Origin: Flabesymbios commensalis
Lineage: Eukaryota > Annelida > Polychaeta > Terebellida > Flabelligeridae
DNA: 64,000 nt
Direction: 5' to 3'
Assembly (NCBI GenBank): GCA_964017125.1
Contig: OZ024907.1
Location: 26,226,476 to 26,290,475, forward strand
Below the pieces are notes generated by a model, which did no database searches, was not told the origin of the DNA, and was given only the letters and a program-made list of their open reading frames with translations. This document shows, piece after piece, positions 22,501-37,500 of the stretch (the stretch's first letter is position 1; each line of letters begins with the position of its first letter). The translations under genes were made by a program, and so were the position numbers.

Positions 22501-25500
22501 TTTGAAATATTTAACCAGCAGGCACGAAATGACAGAAACTCAGCATATATCGTTATAAAAATAATCGAACATATGCTTAGACAAAAAAACACCTCGATTA
22601 TTCTATGTGGCAGTGTGTGATAACTTCCATTATACACACAAATACAGAATACGTTACTTTTAATTCTGATAATGATTTTGCGCCTGTTCAAGTATACTGT
22701 AATTGTTGATATAATAAGTATGTTAACAATGACACACATAATTTACTTGATTGCCTAGGTTTATTTTAAACAATATTGAATGGTTATTGACCATATACAC
22801 ACTACTGTTCTTATTAGGAAAAAAATAAAATAAAAAACACAAATATTTTGAAAAACCTTTATATCTCATATACTGCAATGCATTAAGACCATTTACACTA
22901 AACAACATTGAAATTACATTAATATATTTCATTTTGCATGTTTTTATTTTGTATAGTATTTGTACAAAAATGCTCAATACATATCAGATATTTTGGGAAA
23001 TGTTTAAACTATAAAAAAATGTAACGTATTCTGTGTGTGTTTTTGGTGCTTTTAATTGTTAATTAAAAAAATGATTAAAATTGATGTTTTAGACTTGGTA
23101 TCTCAATTTTTTGGGACCAAAATATTTTTTTCTATATTTTAAAATAAAGTTGCAAAAAGAGATCTAGTGAGAAGTTAATTTTTTAATAATAGCTTGTGGA
23201 AAAGTCTTGAAGTGGCGGGCTTTGCCCATATGTTCTGATGCAAATTTGACAACTGTCAATAATTTCTACCCACTAGAAGTTGTGGGTCGCGGCAGTGAGC
23301 CACATTAACTTCAAGTGGGTAAAATTCAAATTGTATAATGTAGCGCTTTAAGGGTTAAGATATGTTGCATATCAGTCTACTAATTGATCTTCAATCTTGA
23401 TTTAAAAAAAAAATTAAAATGTTTTGCAACACATAGATCTCCCCCTTTCTCTCTCAGCGTTATGTAATTTTTTTGAACTACTTACTACTGCATATTTATT
23501 TAAAAGTGTCCAAAATGAAGTGTACGTGCAAACTAATATATATATACATATCGGTATATTAAAACTAATATTCTTTAAATGGGTCTTTAATTAATGCGCC
23601 TTCAGTTTACCTGACTGTGCAATGTTTTCAGCGAAGTTTAATATGCTCAATTTATAACGCTTGTGCTGCTGAATTGTTTGGTAGTATTTTTCATTCATTT
23701 GAAGCTGGAATTGCTAACACTATTTCCAGCTTCAATGAATGAAAAGTAATATTATTTATCAGTTCCCCCAAATTGAATTATTTGATTAACTCAGCATATA
23801 CCACAAGATATGTTACAAATTTTATTGGTATTTTATTTTGTCTAAAATTTGCTTGAAACCGTATATATGCGGTCTTAACAGAACAAGTGTTAAGAAGGCG
23901 TGGCTTTCACCATTTGAAACAGTAAGGAAGCAGTTTCTGGGCATATAGATGCTTGTTTTTAGCTCCCGCCGTCACCGTAGGTGAGCGAAGGGAGCTATGG
24001 ATTCTACCTCCGTTTTTTTTTGGCCTCTTCTTTTGCCTATAACTTTGTGAGAAAATAAGCTAGGATAACAATTTTTGGTATGTGGGTTACTTCCAGGTGG
24101 CTAATGGACGGGTTAAAATATTTTTAATCTGAATTCAATACGCAAGGTTGCAGAGGAGAAAATGATGATGTGACGGCGTTGGGCCGTTGGGCCGTTGGGC
24201 CGTCCGTAAACAATTCGTTTCCGGAGCATATCTCTGAAAGTACTTGTCCGATTGTCTTCAAATTTTACACACAACACTCCTAGGGGGTCTAGTTGTGCCT
24301 TTTGGGGTATTTGAACTTTGACCTACTTCTGGTTCAGAACTATGACCTATTTAGACGTTTTGACGCGCACTTTGTTTCCGGAGCAGATCTCGAAAAGTAC
24401 TGGGCCGATGACAGTCATATTGCACATACATGTTCTCTAAGGTCCCTAGTTGTGCCTTTTCAGGTTTTTGGACCTTGACCTTGAAGTTGACCCAGCACTT
24501 TGACCTAATTTATAACATCGGTAAATCCGACTGAAAGATTTTGCGGAATATCATGAAAACCGCTCAAGATAGCTACACCATTACTATAAAACAAATTGTG
24601 AGGTTTCAGGAGAGGATGCATCTTGAAAAATTTCAGGTCGATAAAATTAAAAATGGCCGCCTATCGGCCATTATTCACCTTGACAGGCCTGATATTGCGG
24701 AATATCATGAAAACCGCTCAAGATAGCTACACCATTAATATCAAATAAATTGTAAGGTTTCAGGAGAGGATGCATCCTGAAAAAATTGAAGTTGATAAAA
24801 TTCAAAATGGCCGCCTATCAGCCATTATTCACCTCGACAGGCCTGATATTGTGGAATATCATGAAAAACGCTCAAGATATCTACACCATTACTATAAAAC
24901 AAATTGTAAGGCTTCAGGAGAGGATGTATTTTGAAAAAAATCATTTTGTCAAAGTTCAAAATGGCCGCCAATCAGCCATTATTCACTTTCACATGGCCGT
25001 TATTTGGTAAACCGTGCTAGATGGCTAGACCATTACTATAAAACAAAATGTGTGATTTCAGGAGAGGATGCATCTTGGAAAAATTTGACTCGATAAAATT
25101 CAAAATGGCCGCTTATCGGCCATTATTCACTTTCACATGGCCGTTATTTGGTCAACCGTGCTAGATGGCTAGACCATTACTGTAAAACGAAATGGGAGAT
25201 TTCAGATGAGGATGCATCTTGAAAAAAATTGACTTGATCAAATTTAAAATGGCCGCCTTTTCGGCCATTATTCATTTTCACATGGCTGATATTTGGTAAA
25301 CTGTGCTAGATGGCTAGACCATTACCTGATTACTATAAAACAAAGTGTGAGTTTTCGGGGGAGGATGCACCCTGAAAATTTTTAACTTACGAATTCAAAA
25401 TGGCCGACAATCAGCATTATTTACCTCGATAGGCCTGATATCAGGTAAACCGTGCTAGATAGCTAGACCATTACTATAAAACAAAATGTGACGTTTCGCG

Positions 25501-28500
25501 AGAGGATGCCTTTTAAAAACTTTCGACTCAATCGAATTCAAAATGGTCGCCTATCGGCCACTATTTACTTGCACATTGCTAATATTTGGTAAACCGTGTT
25601 AGATAGCTGGACCATTACTATAAAACAAAATGTGAGATTACAAGAGAGGATGCATCTTGAAAAAAATTGACTCGATCAAATTCAAAATGGCCGCCTATCG
25701 GCCATTATTCACTTTCACATAGCCGGTTTTTAGTAACCGTACTAGATGGCTAGACCATTACTATAAAACAAAATGTGAGATTTCAGGAGAGGATGCATCT
25801 TGAAAAATTTTGACTTGATCAAATTTAAAATGGCCTGCTATCGGCCATTATCCACTTTCACATGGGCGATATTTGGTAAACCGTGCTAGATGGCTAGACC
25901 ATTACTATAGAATGAAATGTGAGATTTCAGCTGAGGATGCATCTTGGAAAATTTTGACTTGATCAAATTCAAAATGGCCGCCTTTAGGCCATTATTCACT
26001 TTCACATGCCCAATATTTTGCAAACTGTGTTAGATGTTAGTCCATTACTATAAAACAAAATTTGAGGTTTCGGGGGAGGATGCACCCTAAGTTTTTAACT
26101 AATTTATATCGAATTCAAAATGACCGTAAATCAGCTATTAGTTAACTCGATTGGCCTGATATCGGGTAAACCATGCCAGATAGGTAGATCATTACTGGGA
26201 TACTGCTTAGGATCATTAATTTCAATGGAGGTTTGCAATCTCTGACAAACTGTCTAGTTCTTATCTTACTCTTAGACTGGGCTTCTTAGACCTAGTTGTC
26301 TTGCGTCTTGATTTTTGACCTAGACTAGGACTACATTAATAACCCTATACAAAATTGCTTAAATCAAATTCTCATTCGGAGCGGGAGCTCCTGGACTTAT
26401 GTAGTCTTCAATACGCAAGGTCGCAGAGGAGAAAATGATGATGTTACGGCGTTGGGCCGTCCGTAAACAATTCGTTTCCGGAGCATATCTCTGAAAGTAC
26501 TTCTCCGATTGTCTTCAAATTTTACACACAACACCCCTAGGGGGTCTAGTTGTGCCTTTTGGGAATTTGAACTTTGACCTACTTCTGGTTCAGAACTATG
26601 ACCTATTTAGACGTTTTGACGCGCACTTCGTTTCCGGAGCAGATCTCGAAAAGTACTGGACCGATGACAGTCATATTGCACATACATGTTCTCTAAGGTC
26701 CCTAGTTGTGCCTTTTCAGGTTTTTGGACCTTGACCTTGAAGTTGACCCAGCACTTTGACCTAATTTATAACATCGGTAAATCCGACTAAAAGATTTTGC
26801 GGAATATCATAAAAACCGCTACACCATTACTATAAAACAAATTGTGATGGCTAGACCATTACTATAGAATGAAATGTGAGATTTCAGCTGAGGATGCATC
26901 TTCGAAAACTTAAGACTTGATCAAATTCAAAATGGCCGCCTTTAGGCCATTATTCACTTTCACATGGCCGATATTTGGTAAACCGTGTTAGATAGCTAGA
27001 CGATTACTATAGAATGAAATGTGAGATTTCAGCTGAGGATGCATCCTGAAAAATTCTGACTCGATCAAATTCAAAATGGCCCCCTATCGGCCATTATTTA
27101 CTTTCACATGCCCAATATTTTGCAAACTGTGTTAGATGTTAGTCCATTACTATAAAACAAAATTTGAGGTTTCGGGGGAGGATGCACCCTAAGTTTTTAA
27201 CTAGTTTATAGCGAATTCAAAATGACCGTAAATCAGCTATTAGTTACCTCGATTGGCCTGATATCGGGTAAACCGTGCCAGATAGGTAGACCATTACTGG
27301 GATACTGATTAGGATCATTAATTTCAATGGAGGTTTGCAATCTCCGACAGACTGTCTAGTTCTTATCTTACTCTTAGACTGAGCTTCTTAGACCTAGTTG
27401 TCTTGCGTCTTGTTTATTAGGGATTGAGACTTTTAAAGTGGGTCTTTATGGTGCATTTGCATATTTTTGCAAGAATGTCTCATTATCTGCGAGTCATGAA
27501 TGTAATTGACCTAATTTTTAAATTGTCTAAATTTCACTATAAATGTTGCCATGTTTCTCACTATTTCAGGTTAATGAACTTGGAAATCCAAGAGGTAAGA
27601 AGCCAAAAGATGTACCAGCTTACTGTGAAATATGTGAGCCATGTAAGCAGTATCTAGACAATGGTGAGGACATTCCACTGCCTCTTCTGGCAAAGCTACT
27701 AAAATGGAAACTGCTTGATGTAAAGCAAAAAGACTTCAGAAGACGTGAGGCAGAGAAAAAAGTATGATCATCAACACTTTAACCTGTTAACCCTACAGAG
27801 CGTAGATCGACTTCAGCCATCAGAATCTGACGTCTGTAGACATCTGATTCTGACGTCTAAAGTCAATCCCCGCACTGAAAAAGTAAAAATATTTATATTG
27901 GTCGAAGAAGATTCTTGTCCCATTTCCTCTGTCCCACAAAGCTGTGGCCTGCATCAAATACCGATGTTTTATAATTATTATATAATTATAATTTATATAC
28001 ACATTATAATCTATGTAACCCAGTACTTAGGCTATCGTATTTCCCCTAGAATATAAACCACCCCCTGCCACATGTGTACATGTATCCACATTATCATACC
28101 ATAAAATTAAGTAATATTTTGAAAGTTATAAGCAATCATTTTTTACTTCATTACTTTGAATATTAATTAATATTTCTTTAAGGCATTGTCTGAAAAAGAT
28201 AAGGGCAAGAAAGGTGACAAAAAAGAAAGGACCAAATCACCAGCAAAAGGTAAAGGCGGTAAAAAGACTCCTGAACCACCTTCTGCAAAAACAGAAAGTA
28301 AACTGAGGAAACGTGGAGAGGAAGATCCTGATGGAAAGTATATTGGTAAGAAAATGGATATTTTCAAAGTAAAACATTTTTTTGTTATCATAATTGATGC
28401 AGTTTTCATATACATGTACATATATGTATATTTTTTCATATATGTTATATATGACAACATTAGAGATTCAGTAATACATATGCTACATTTAAAAATTAAA

Positions 28501-31500
28501 TTTGACGGTCTCTCTGCCCCCCCCCCCGCTTTAAATACTTTTCAAAGATATGTTTATGGATAATTTTAACTGTACAGCACAATTTTTAAATGTTTGAGTC
28601 AATTTTCTGTCTGTACAAATATGATGATGTTATCAGAAATAATCTATCGATACAATTTAGAGAGATTTCTAGAATAATTGACCTTACAAGTCCTATTTAT
28701 CAAGTTCACTACACAGAAAAAACAATGTCATGACATCTGCAGCGATAACTATCCAGTCTTTTATATCATCTGCTTCAACATATCCCAGATACTGCACTGC
28801 TTTTGATGAACCATGAGAAACATCGAACATGTCGAAGATGGTCTCAGAAGCCACAAACTCAGACACATTTTTAGGAGGATTTTACACCCGCAGCTGGTTA
28901 TTTATATTTCATATATCTTTCATAATAGCTGACTGTTTTCTTACAGATGATGAACCAGATGATGGCTCTGATCATTATATCATGGTGTCTGGCCTGCATC
29001 ACCCACATCTACCATCTCAGCTGGCAGAACTCGGAGTGCACATTGATAGTATAATTAAAGTTGAGAGTGATGACTATGCTGGGCTACAGCCGCCGTCTGG
29101 TAGCGGATCAGACACGGATAGAGAGCCTCTTGATGATAAACAGCTTGGTATGCTACTAACACTTTATGGACCTCAGCAAACAAATCATTGGAAGTCCAGC
29201 TTCTAAGAAATTAAAAATATTTTTTTGACATCAAATTCACTATGAAACTTGAATTTATTGTACAAATCGATATGAAAAAAATATCATATACATGTATATC
29301 AGTACCACTGGTCATCAAATTTTGTTGGTTATTTACAAATTGTCCACAGTATACGCATGCTTAGTGTTTGTCATTTTTCTGTGTCAGTGTTTTATGAAAA
29401 TCTGCGAATCTTGTGAAGCAAATACTTTGAACTGTTCGTTGAATTGCATTCAAAATTGATGTGATTATTCTGTAAATATTTCTCACAATTTGGTTATTTA
29501 TTGCGATCAATTCATTACTAAATGTAAACTTGAAAACAAAATTGACACAATGGTTGGGTTGATTTTTACTGAGAACCGTTTCTCACACCATTTTTCTCTT
29601 GTGGTGATGAAATAGTTTGTGATTGATGCTCAGTTAATCATTTAATTGCTTTTGGGATATGGCTATTTTTCATATAATGATATATTTCTCGTTGAAAAAT
29701 ACATTAGAAACAATTCAGCATGACATGGGTTAAACTGCAATTGTTGTATATTCTTTACAGCCCTCAATGAAGTTGTCTTGAATCAAAAGCTACAATCCGA
29801 AAAAGAATTGAAAAAGTTTTGGGAAGATGTGCTACAGTTGATGAGAAAGGCCCCGCCCATGTCTAAACTTCATGATGTAGCCTGCTTAAATTACAATGTG
29901 AAGAGTGAGCTTTTTCCTGATAACTTGGAGGATGCAGAGAAAAAGGTCTTTTATCACAGATTTATAAACAATCCATCAATTTATTTACATTACAATTCTT
30001 ACTCTACCTTGTACAATAAATTTATTTTCAAAATTATCATATATTCTTGCGCTGATTTAGAAAGTATGTTATGACTATTTTATGGATATTTTAAAACTTT
30101 TCACTTAATGATCCATCGCTTGTAATATTCCTTCAAATTCATGAAGTAATTGTTCTCTAGGGGGGACCTAAGTATTCATCTAGAGATGACCTCTAAGTGC
30201 TTGTCCAGGGATTACCTCTAAGTACTCCTCTAAGTACTTATCAAATACTCCAATAGGGATGACCTCTGAGTACTCCTGTATGGGTGACCTTTAAGTAATC
30301 CTCTAGAGATGACCTGTAATTACCCCATAATGTATAAGTAGATATCATGTTCTTGACTTCAATTGAATTGTGTTACAGATGGAATATGGCACATCTTTAT
30401 TTGAGGATGTGGCATGCATTATGTATGATTTGTTGGATTCAAGAAGACATTGGCAATGTTACCTACAAAACTTAAAAGTACAAAATGTTCCTGAAGTAGG
30501 ACATGCTGTAGTCCCAGCTGTAGTAGGTATGGCAACATTCTTAGTATGTTTTTAAGGATAAAATTTTATTGTAACATCTGAATCTTAAAAGAATGCACCT
30601 ATCCAAAATAGACCTGAACATTTTTCTCTGTTTTTATCATGCTGTCATTTTTGTAATTTTTATAATTATAATTTTTTGCTAAATATGTTTAACAACATCT
30701 AAGGGATTATTAGATTAGATTTCTCATCAAATGCTTGTAATAATGTGGGCAAATTTTATGATCGCTTGTTATTATACTTCAGGTGCTGATGTGAACCCCT
30801 CCATGCCTTCACTCACACCTGCAGCTACTCAAGCAAAATCTGAATCTGTAAGTCAAATTGAGGGCAAAAGTGAACCGGCAACAGAGATCTTGGGAGACAT
30901 GCGATTTTACAATGAGCTGATGAACTCTGTTCCTCAGGAAAGTGTTAGCGTGCCCTTAGTGATGCACTGCATGCTCGAACAGGTAATTCTAATATCAAGT
31001 GATGCTATTACCTCAAAAGACTTGAAACAGCTTGTGTTAGATATATACTACATTAAATTGAATACTTTCTGTAAAAATATTATCTTAGATTTTTTTGTAC
31101 TAATATATTAACTTGGCCTCTGTTGATTAATTTAACTTTCTCAAGTTTATTTGTGCTATGTTGATAAATTAGTTCTTTTCATATACGCGGTACCGTACAG
31201 TGATTCACCGGTGTGTTCAGATGGAGTGTATATATGCAGACTAAAAACGTGCATGTACCGGTACACATTGACATTGTTAGTCTGTTATGAGAAGAACCAA
31301 CACCAGAATATAGTGGCCATATGATTATATCCATGATAGCCGATACTGAGTAATGTCTGTCTGTGAGAGAGCGAGACTGCTTATGAGTGTACATGAACAG
31401 TCCCAGCAGATGTTGAATTAATGTCTGTTTAATGTTGGTCCAGCGTCTACGATGCTAGGGTAGTGCAATATCAGATTCAAATTGACAATGAAGCACTTGA

Positions 31501-34500
31501 TTTAATTTGTATCATACAACTTTAGATATTATTTGATTTTTTTTCAGGTATCTGCTACAGTTGAAGATAAACCACCACCTAGCGAAACACCCCATCCCGG
31601 GCGTAATGATGGTCTTGATCAGACGCTGGCCTCACACCTTGGCAGCGTAGCTTTCAAATTAGCATTATCTGATAATGAAATTGAGGTTCGATATAAAGAC
31701 TTATTCTCCTTCTATTCAAAATGTGCAGGTGTCATGTCTAGCAGTCTGTTGAGTGCTAGATCTATCACCTCAACTTCTAGTGTAGTTCTTTGCAAGCTCT
31801 TAGACACAATCATGCTTTCTGATATTTGTAAATTAAAGATTTTTGATTGACATTTCTAAGGCAAAAAATTATTACTGTGATATAGGTTTTAAAAGACATA
31901 TGTATGTTTTATATTACTACTAATAATTGTATTATGTTTATATTTCAGATGTTAGCAAAGGAATTTCAGCCACCGAAACAACCAGATCCAATTCTGAAGC
32001 AGCCTGTTCTTATCAACTACCATGATGACATAAGCTGTCGTCTCAATCATTTGAAACCATTTGTCAGACTTGATGCTAGAAAAGCAGAATTGGAAATGAT
32101 GGGACATTTACCTTCATCAAATTTAAATAACTTTCCTCATCCCTCAGAGAAAGCATCTAAAGAAAGGGCAGCAAGATTACAGGAGTTAATTCATTTTTGC
32201 TCCAATAGCAGTCTTGGACCTGCAGGTAGTTATCATTACTGTGAAATGTATGCTGTTTTGAACTGCTGCACACAGATACATTCAAATGTAACTAGCTATG
32301 CAGTTTTTTGACCCAAACCTGAATCATTTTTTTTTTCAAAATGTAGTTATTCGACACATGTTTTGCATATTATCCTGGTTCCAGACTCTTACCTTTTAAC
32401 CCTTTAAGCCCCCACGATGCATTAAAGCATCATTTTGCATCCCTGAAAAAATACTTAATTTTCCTACAACTAAGGGTTTTAGAACGAAAATTTGCATGAA
32501 ACTGGTTTACCAATACATGACAATGGTAAACTCAGGCTTGAAAGGGTTAACTCTTCTTTGCTCAAATTCCACACAAGAACCTATTCCTGGAACCCAAGTT
32601 TATTTGTTTCTAAATTGTGATGTAATATTTCAAATAGACCCTCGTAAGCAACCATTAGATACAGCATTAGAAAACTTGGCACATAGTTATATAATCATCA
32701 GGGCTTTAATGTGGCATTGTTGTAAAATGACACCAATGTCATTTTAAGGTCATTTCAAGGTTAAATAAGCTGCATTTTTTAATGTATGAAAATCGCATTA
32801 TTGCGGACTTGGGTGGCTACTGAGGATTTGCTTTATTGCAAATCTGGTAAAGAAGGGTTAACCGACAAACATGACTATAATTGTGTTCAACCTTTTTATT
32901 ATCACCTTGAAAAAGCATGCACCTTTTCAATGGTAAATTCACGTTAGCAAGGTACAGCTTGAAGTGGGTGAACATTTGAACTGAAAAAATTAGCGATCAA
33001 AGGGTTAACATGCCTAAATGACAAGAGTGCTCAACCCTTAGAACAATGAAATGTTTTTTGTATAAACCATGGAGACCAAAGAGCTTTTTTGAACTTGAAA
33101 TCATTATTAATGTCTTGGTTAGTTCTTTCCGCTTCATTTGAATACCTATGTTATGACTCTACGGCCATTACAATTTTTGAATTTTTCTAGTGCGAGGACC
33201 ATCTTTGGACGACAACGTCATCTAATTTTACGTCTAATGATGGTCCCCGCACTGAAAGGGTCAGAGAATATTTGTATGTTTTAGCAAATAAAATGCCAAC
33301 TAAACTGATCAAATATTTTGTGGTACGTGCTCAGGTAATCAAATAATTAATTTCGAAAGATGTCTATTTTTCACACTTAAAAATATTACATTGTTCCCTT
33401 AGAACACTGATGTCGACTGCAGTAGACATTCTGTGTTTTTATTAGCACCGGTATATACCTTGATAACGAGATGTTCACAGTAAAATATGCTTTAAATCTT
33501 GAAACACTTATACACATCAGGACTTAAATTTCATAAAACATACATTTTCAGTCACTTGAAGTTGTGTGTCGCGGTAGCGAGACACAACTTCAAGTGACTG
33601 AAAATTAAAATTGAATAGCTCAGTGCTTTAAGGGTTAACAGTTGCAGCTTCAAATGAATGAGCAATGGACACAAACAATTCAGCATGGCAAGAGTTAATA
33701 AGCACTTTAATTTTGCAGAAATGGACCGTGCTTTTAAACAACTTGTGTTTGAGTGCATGGATTTGACTGGAACTGATAAAGATGGTAGCGTTGATCCTGA
33801 ATGCTTCTTAAAGCAGAATGACATACCTTGGGACGACCCTTATCCTTACTATAAAGGAATGATTGCTCAGTGGGTGGAAGAAGACACAGTTGATGTGAAA
33901 CCCTCTGAAGATCAGTTCACTATTCCTTCTGAAGCAGTGACACCCAGTGAAATGTTAGTGGAGGACAATAGATCAGGTACTTCAATATGCTCTTGTGATA
34001 TATTATTATTTATGACCTCACCTACAACTGTATATATTTATACATACAAACAGACACATAAAATGTTAGTGTGAAAACACTGGGGCTATGTATGGCACTC
34101 GAATCACTCTGCATAAACATTTACACCCATTCTTTTCACACCCTGTAAATACTCTACACATCTCTACTTCAGAGGCAGTGACTCTTTTTCAAATGAGTCT
34201 CGTATGTCAATTGAATCTTCATACAGGCTTATATCGAGAATATTGTACATATACTGTATTGTAATCTGTCTCATAAACATCTTATTTTAAAGATGTATAA
34301 TTTTTTAAAGAAATATTTCTATGCTGTACATGTAAGTTGTCCTTGGATGGTGTATTATATTACTTTTAACTATCAATGATCACAGCTTTCCTGATTTTGG
34401 ATGATTTCTCTGAAGGGGACAAGACTAAATCCTCTGTTAGTCGTCGTGGCCGTAAACCAAAGAAGAATAGGGGTAAAAATCTAACTAATTAGGAATTGTG

Positions 34501-37500
34501 TGCTTTGTTTGAAGTGGTTGGTTTATTGTAGCAGAAATTAATCTTTGTTTATGACATTCATTATTACCACCATCCTAGTCTCAGGCTGTTGTTACTAATT
34601 TTAGCCTGTGGATTGCAGTTAATTTAACTAACTCTTTACTAACTTAATGTATTTGTTTTAGCCCTAGTCCTGAACAGATTATAAATAGAATTAATAACCA
34701 TTTTAACAATTGAGTACCCATAGTTCATTTAAGCACCAAGTGGTATCTTTTTAATAAAATAAATATATGATAGGACTTTTGTTTGATGTTTGCTCTGTAA
34801 TTCATCAGGTTCGATAATTGTAATTGGTGTGATGTATAAATTGAGAACATTTTCAACTCTTTTTTTTTTTTAACTATACCACTTGTTTTTTTATAAAGTT
34901 TGAAAAATTCCATTAAGCATGAGTTTTGAATTCTGATAGCTGTTTTATATCGCAGCTCATATTGAAGGAATATTAGGAATTATGAGGTATAGTCAGCTGG
35001 GCTAATCAACATCTATTGCCTGGTGCTTATGTAGAAATGTAGAAAACTCTGAGAATGTGATAGAAATATTTTTTAATTATCATTAAATGAGATAACTGTA
35101 AATCAGTCTTGGAGATTTTTCTCACCTAAACCCCTGATCAAGTTGGCTGTCTTCATTAAAAGTGCGATTGGATCTACCAAGAGATATTACATCTCTCCGG
35201 TCTACAAACTGTTTTATTAGGTGAAGATTTCTATACTATAGTATAGTTATATTTAAACTTGAATTACCCAGAATAATTACCTAATTTACACTTGCTTAAA
35301 GTTGTAGGTAACAGTAGCAAGGCACAAATTAAAGGGGGAAAAATTAATTTTGTTTAACATTATCAGTAATGAAAAAATCAATTATTTCTACCATTTTTGA
35401 ATCTTGACAACCAACTCTCAACATTTCTAATTTGATGGTTCTTACCCAGATGATGTCATTATACTTCTGAGGAAAATTATATTATTTACACAAAATGCAG
35501 TGGTGAGCTTTGCTTATTTTTCAGCTTTAATCATAAATATTTGCAATCTCTTAGATTGGTCACATGGTGTGTGTGTTGTGAAAAATCGTTGATTGGTTTC
35601 AAATGGGTATATAATTTTAAATTTCCATTTAATTGGTTGGTTATTAGGACGCTGATTAAAATTAGTTGTTTTTTAATCAGTTAATTAGACTTATTATATT
35701 ATATTTATCATGTTTACAAACTTTTTTATTCAGAAAGTGTATGTACCGTATTTATTCTAATTTCCGCCCAGGGCGCTAATTAGAATTCCTCCTGAGATTA
35801 CAGGGGGGATGGGCGATTATTAGAGTAATTTTTTAATGATCATACATGTATAGTGGGTTTTATTTTCAAAGCGATTATTAGAGTAATTTTTTAATGATCA
35901 TACATGTATAGTGGGTTTTATTTTCAAATTGTGGGGGGGGGGGGGGGGCATTTATTGGAATATGGGCATTTATTAGAATAAATACAGTAGGTATTTTTAC
36001 TTTAATTCATCTTTTGTATGCAAAAGTAAAAAGTTATATTACACAACTTGAATTGATTATTAATTAAAATTTATTTTTTTTCACTGCAGCAGCTGCAATA
36101 TATTGGCTACAAGTAAACTATACTTAATTTAATGTCATGAGTCAAGAGATATATATAATTTATTATCATAAATTATTTACTCAAAATAATGACACTTTCT
36201 TGAAGATAAATATATTAAAATAAAATCTGACCAACAACAGAAACTTATTTGTACAGAATACAGCCCAGCATTTTAACACTTGTCTTCCTAAATTGTTTGT
36301 TGTTTGTGAGTATTTTCCATGCATTTGAAACTGTAATTGCTAATGAATTTCAGCTTCAAATGAATGAAAAATAATATTATTTATGAAAAATAGACATGAA
36401 AACATATATTTTTGTCATCAGAAGGACTCAATTTCCTGATATTCCATCTAATATTGTGATGTTAACTTTCAGGTAGCGATTCCTCCTCTCCAGGTCCTGC
36501 TCCAGAAATGCCTGCTCCTCCGCTAAGCAGTGATGACGAGGATTCAAGACCAAGCTCTGCTGGTATCATGAAAAGGACAGATCGAAAAGGAAGTGCTGGT
36601 TCTCGTAAAAGTACTTCAGGTAAACTTGCATACTTGTTTTATGAATAAAATCAATATACCAGCCTTTTTCATTAGACCTTGATCTCATTGAGTCTTCAAC
36701 ATCGTTATATGCTAATGAAAAAATGGAACTTTTCAACCAAAATGATTAGTCATTTTGTTGAACAGGAGGAGAAAAAACTTTTCTTCACAATTTTTCAAAT
36801 TAAAATTGACAGATTTAGAAATCTAAATTTTATATCTGATGTCTTAATTTAACCTTTTTTGTTGAAGGATATTTAACTTTTATCATGACAAATTACCTAG
36901 CTGATAACACATTAATTGTTCCTTTCATACATTTTTACTAGCTTCCATCCTTTTGGCTGATGATGGTAATATATCCTTGGTGTCTATAATCTGTGGCTCT
37001 CTTCCTGTCAACACCCTGGTATTAACCCTTTAACCGCCAAATTATTCAATTGGAATTTTCACTCACTTGAAGTTGTGTCTCGCTAGCGCGATCCACAACT
37101 TCAAGTGAGTGAAAATTATTCAGATTTGACAAAATTGAGGTGAACTATTTTCAAATCTCGCTGATTGGCGTCACGTTTTTTTTTCAATATGTTTCAAAGC
37201 TGACATGCAAAATGTAAAAAACCGAATATAATCGGTACCGGCGCTTTAAGGGTTAAAGGGCTGTATCTGCCATATTACAAAGTAGCAGCTACAACCCTTC
37301 AATACCGAGGTGAATATCTGATACATACATGTTTTTTCTCACATTTGCATCAACACATACTTTTTTCCAATGCATGAATATTTTTATTTACGTTTTTGGA
37401 AGCAAGTGAGGTAACAACCATAACCATAATATTCATAATTATGTGAAAAGTACTTGTATGCATTATTTTATGAGAATGTCTCTGTGATAATTATAAATTC

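Noticed and set aside
24293-24478. A 61-codon frame repeated in the four family A heads that reach it
   Set aside because: It is repeated because the DNA is repeated. It has no start context, no known domain, and differences between copies look neutral.
24541-25010. Further 60-75-codon frames in family A units
   Set aside because: They cross the internal units, change frame between copies, and resemble no protein.
31686-31850. Extension of exon 9 to the frame's stop
   Set aside because: The extra residues have no vertebrate counterpart, and the next exon would be out of phase with the obvious GTGTCA donor.
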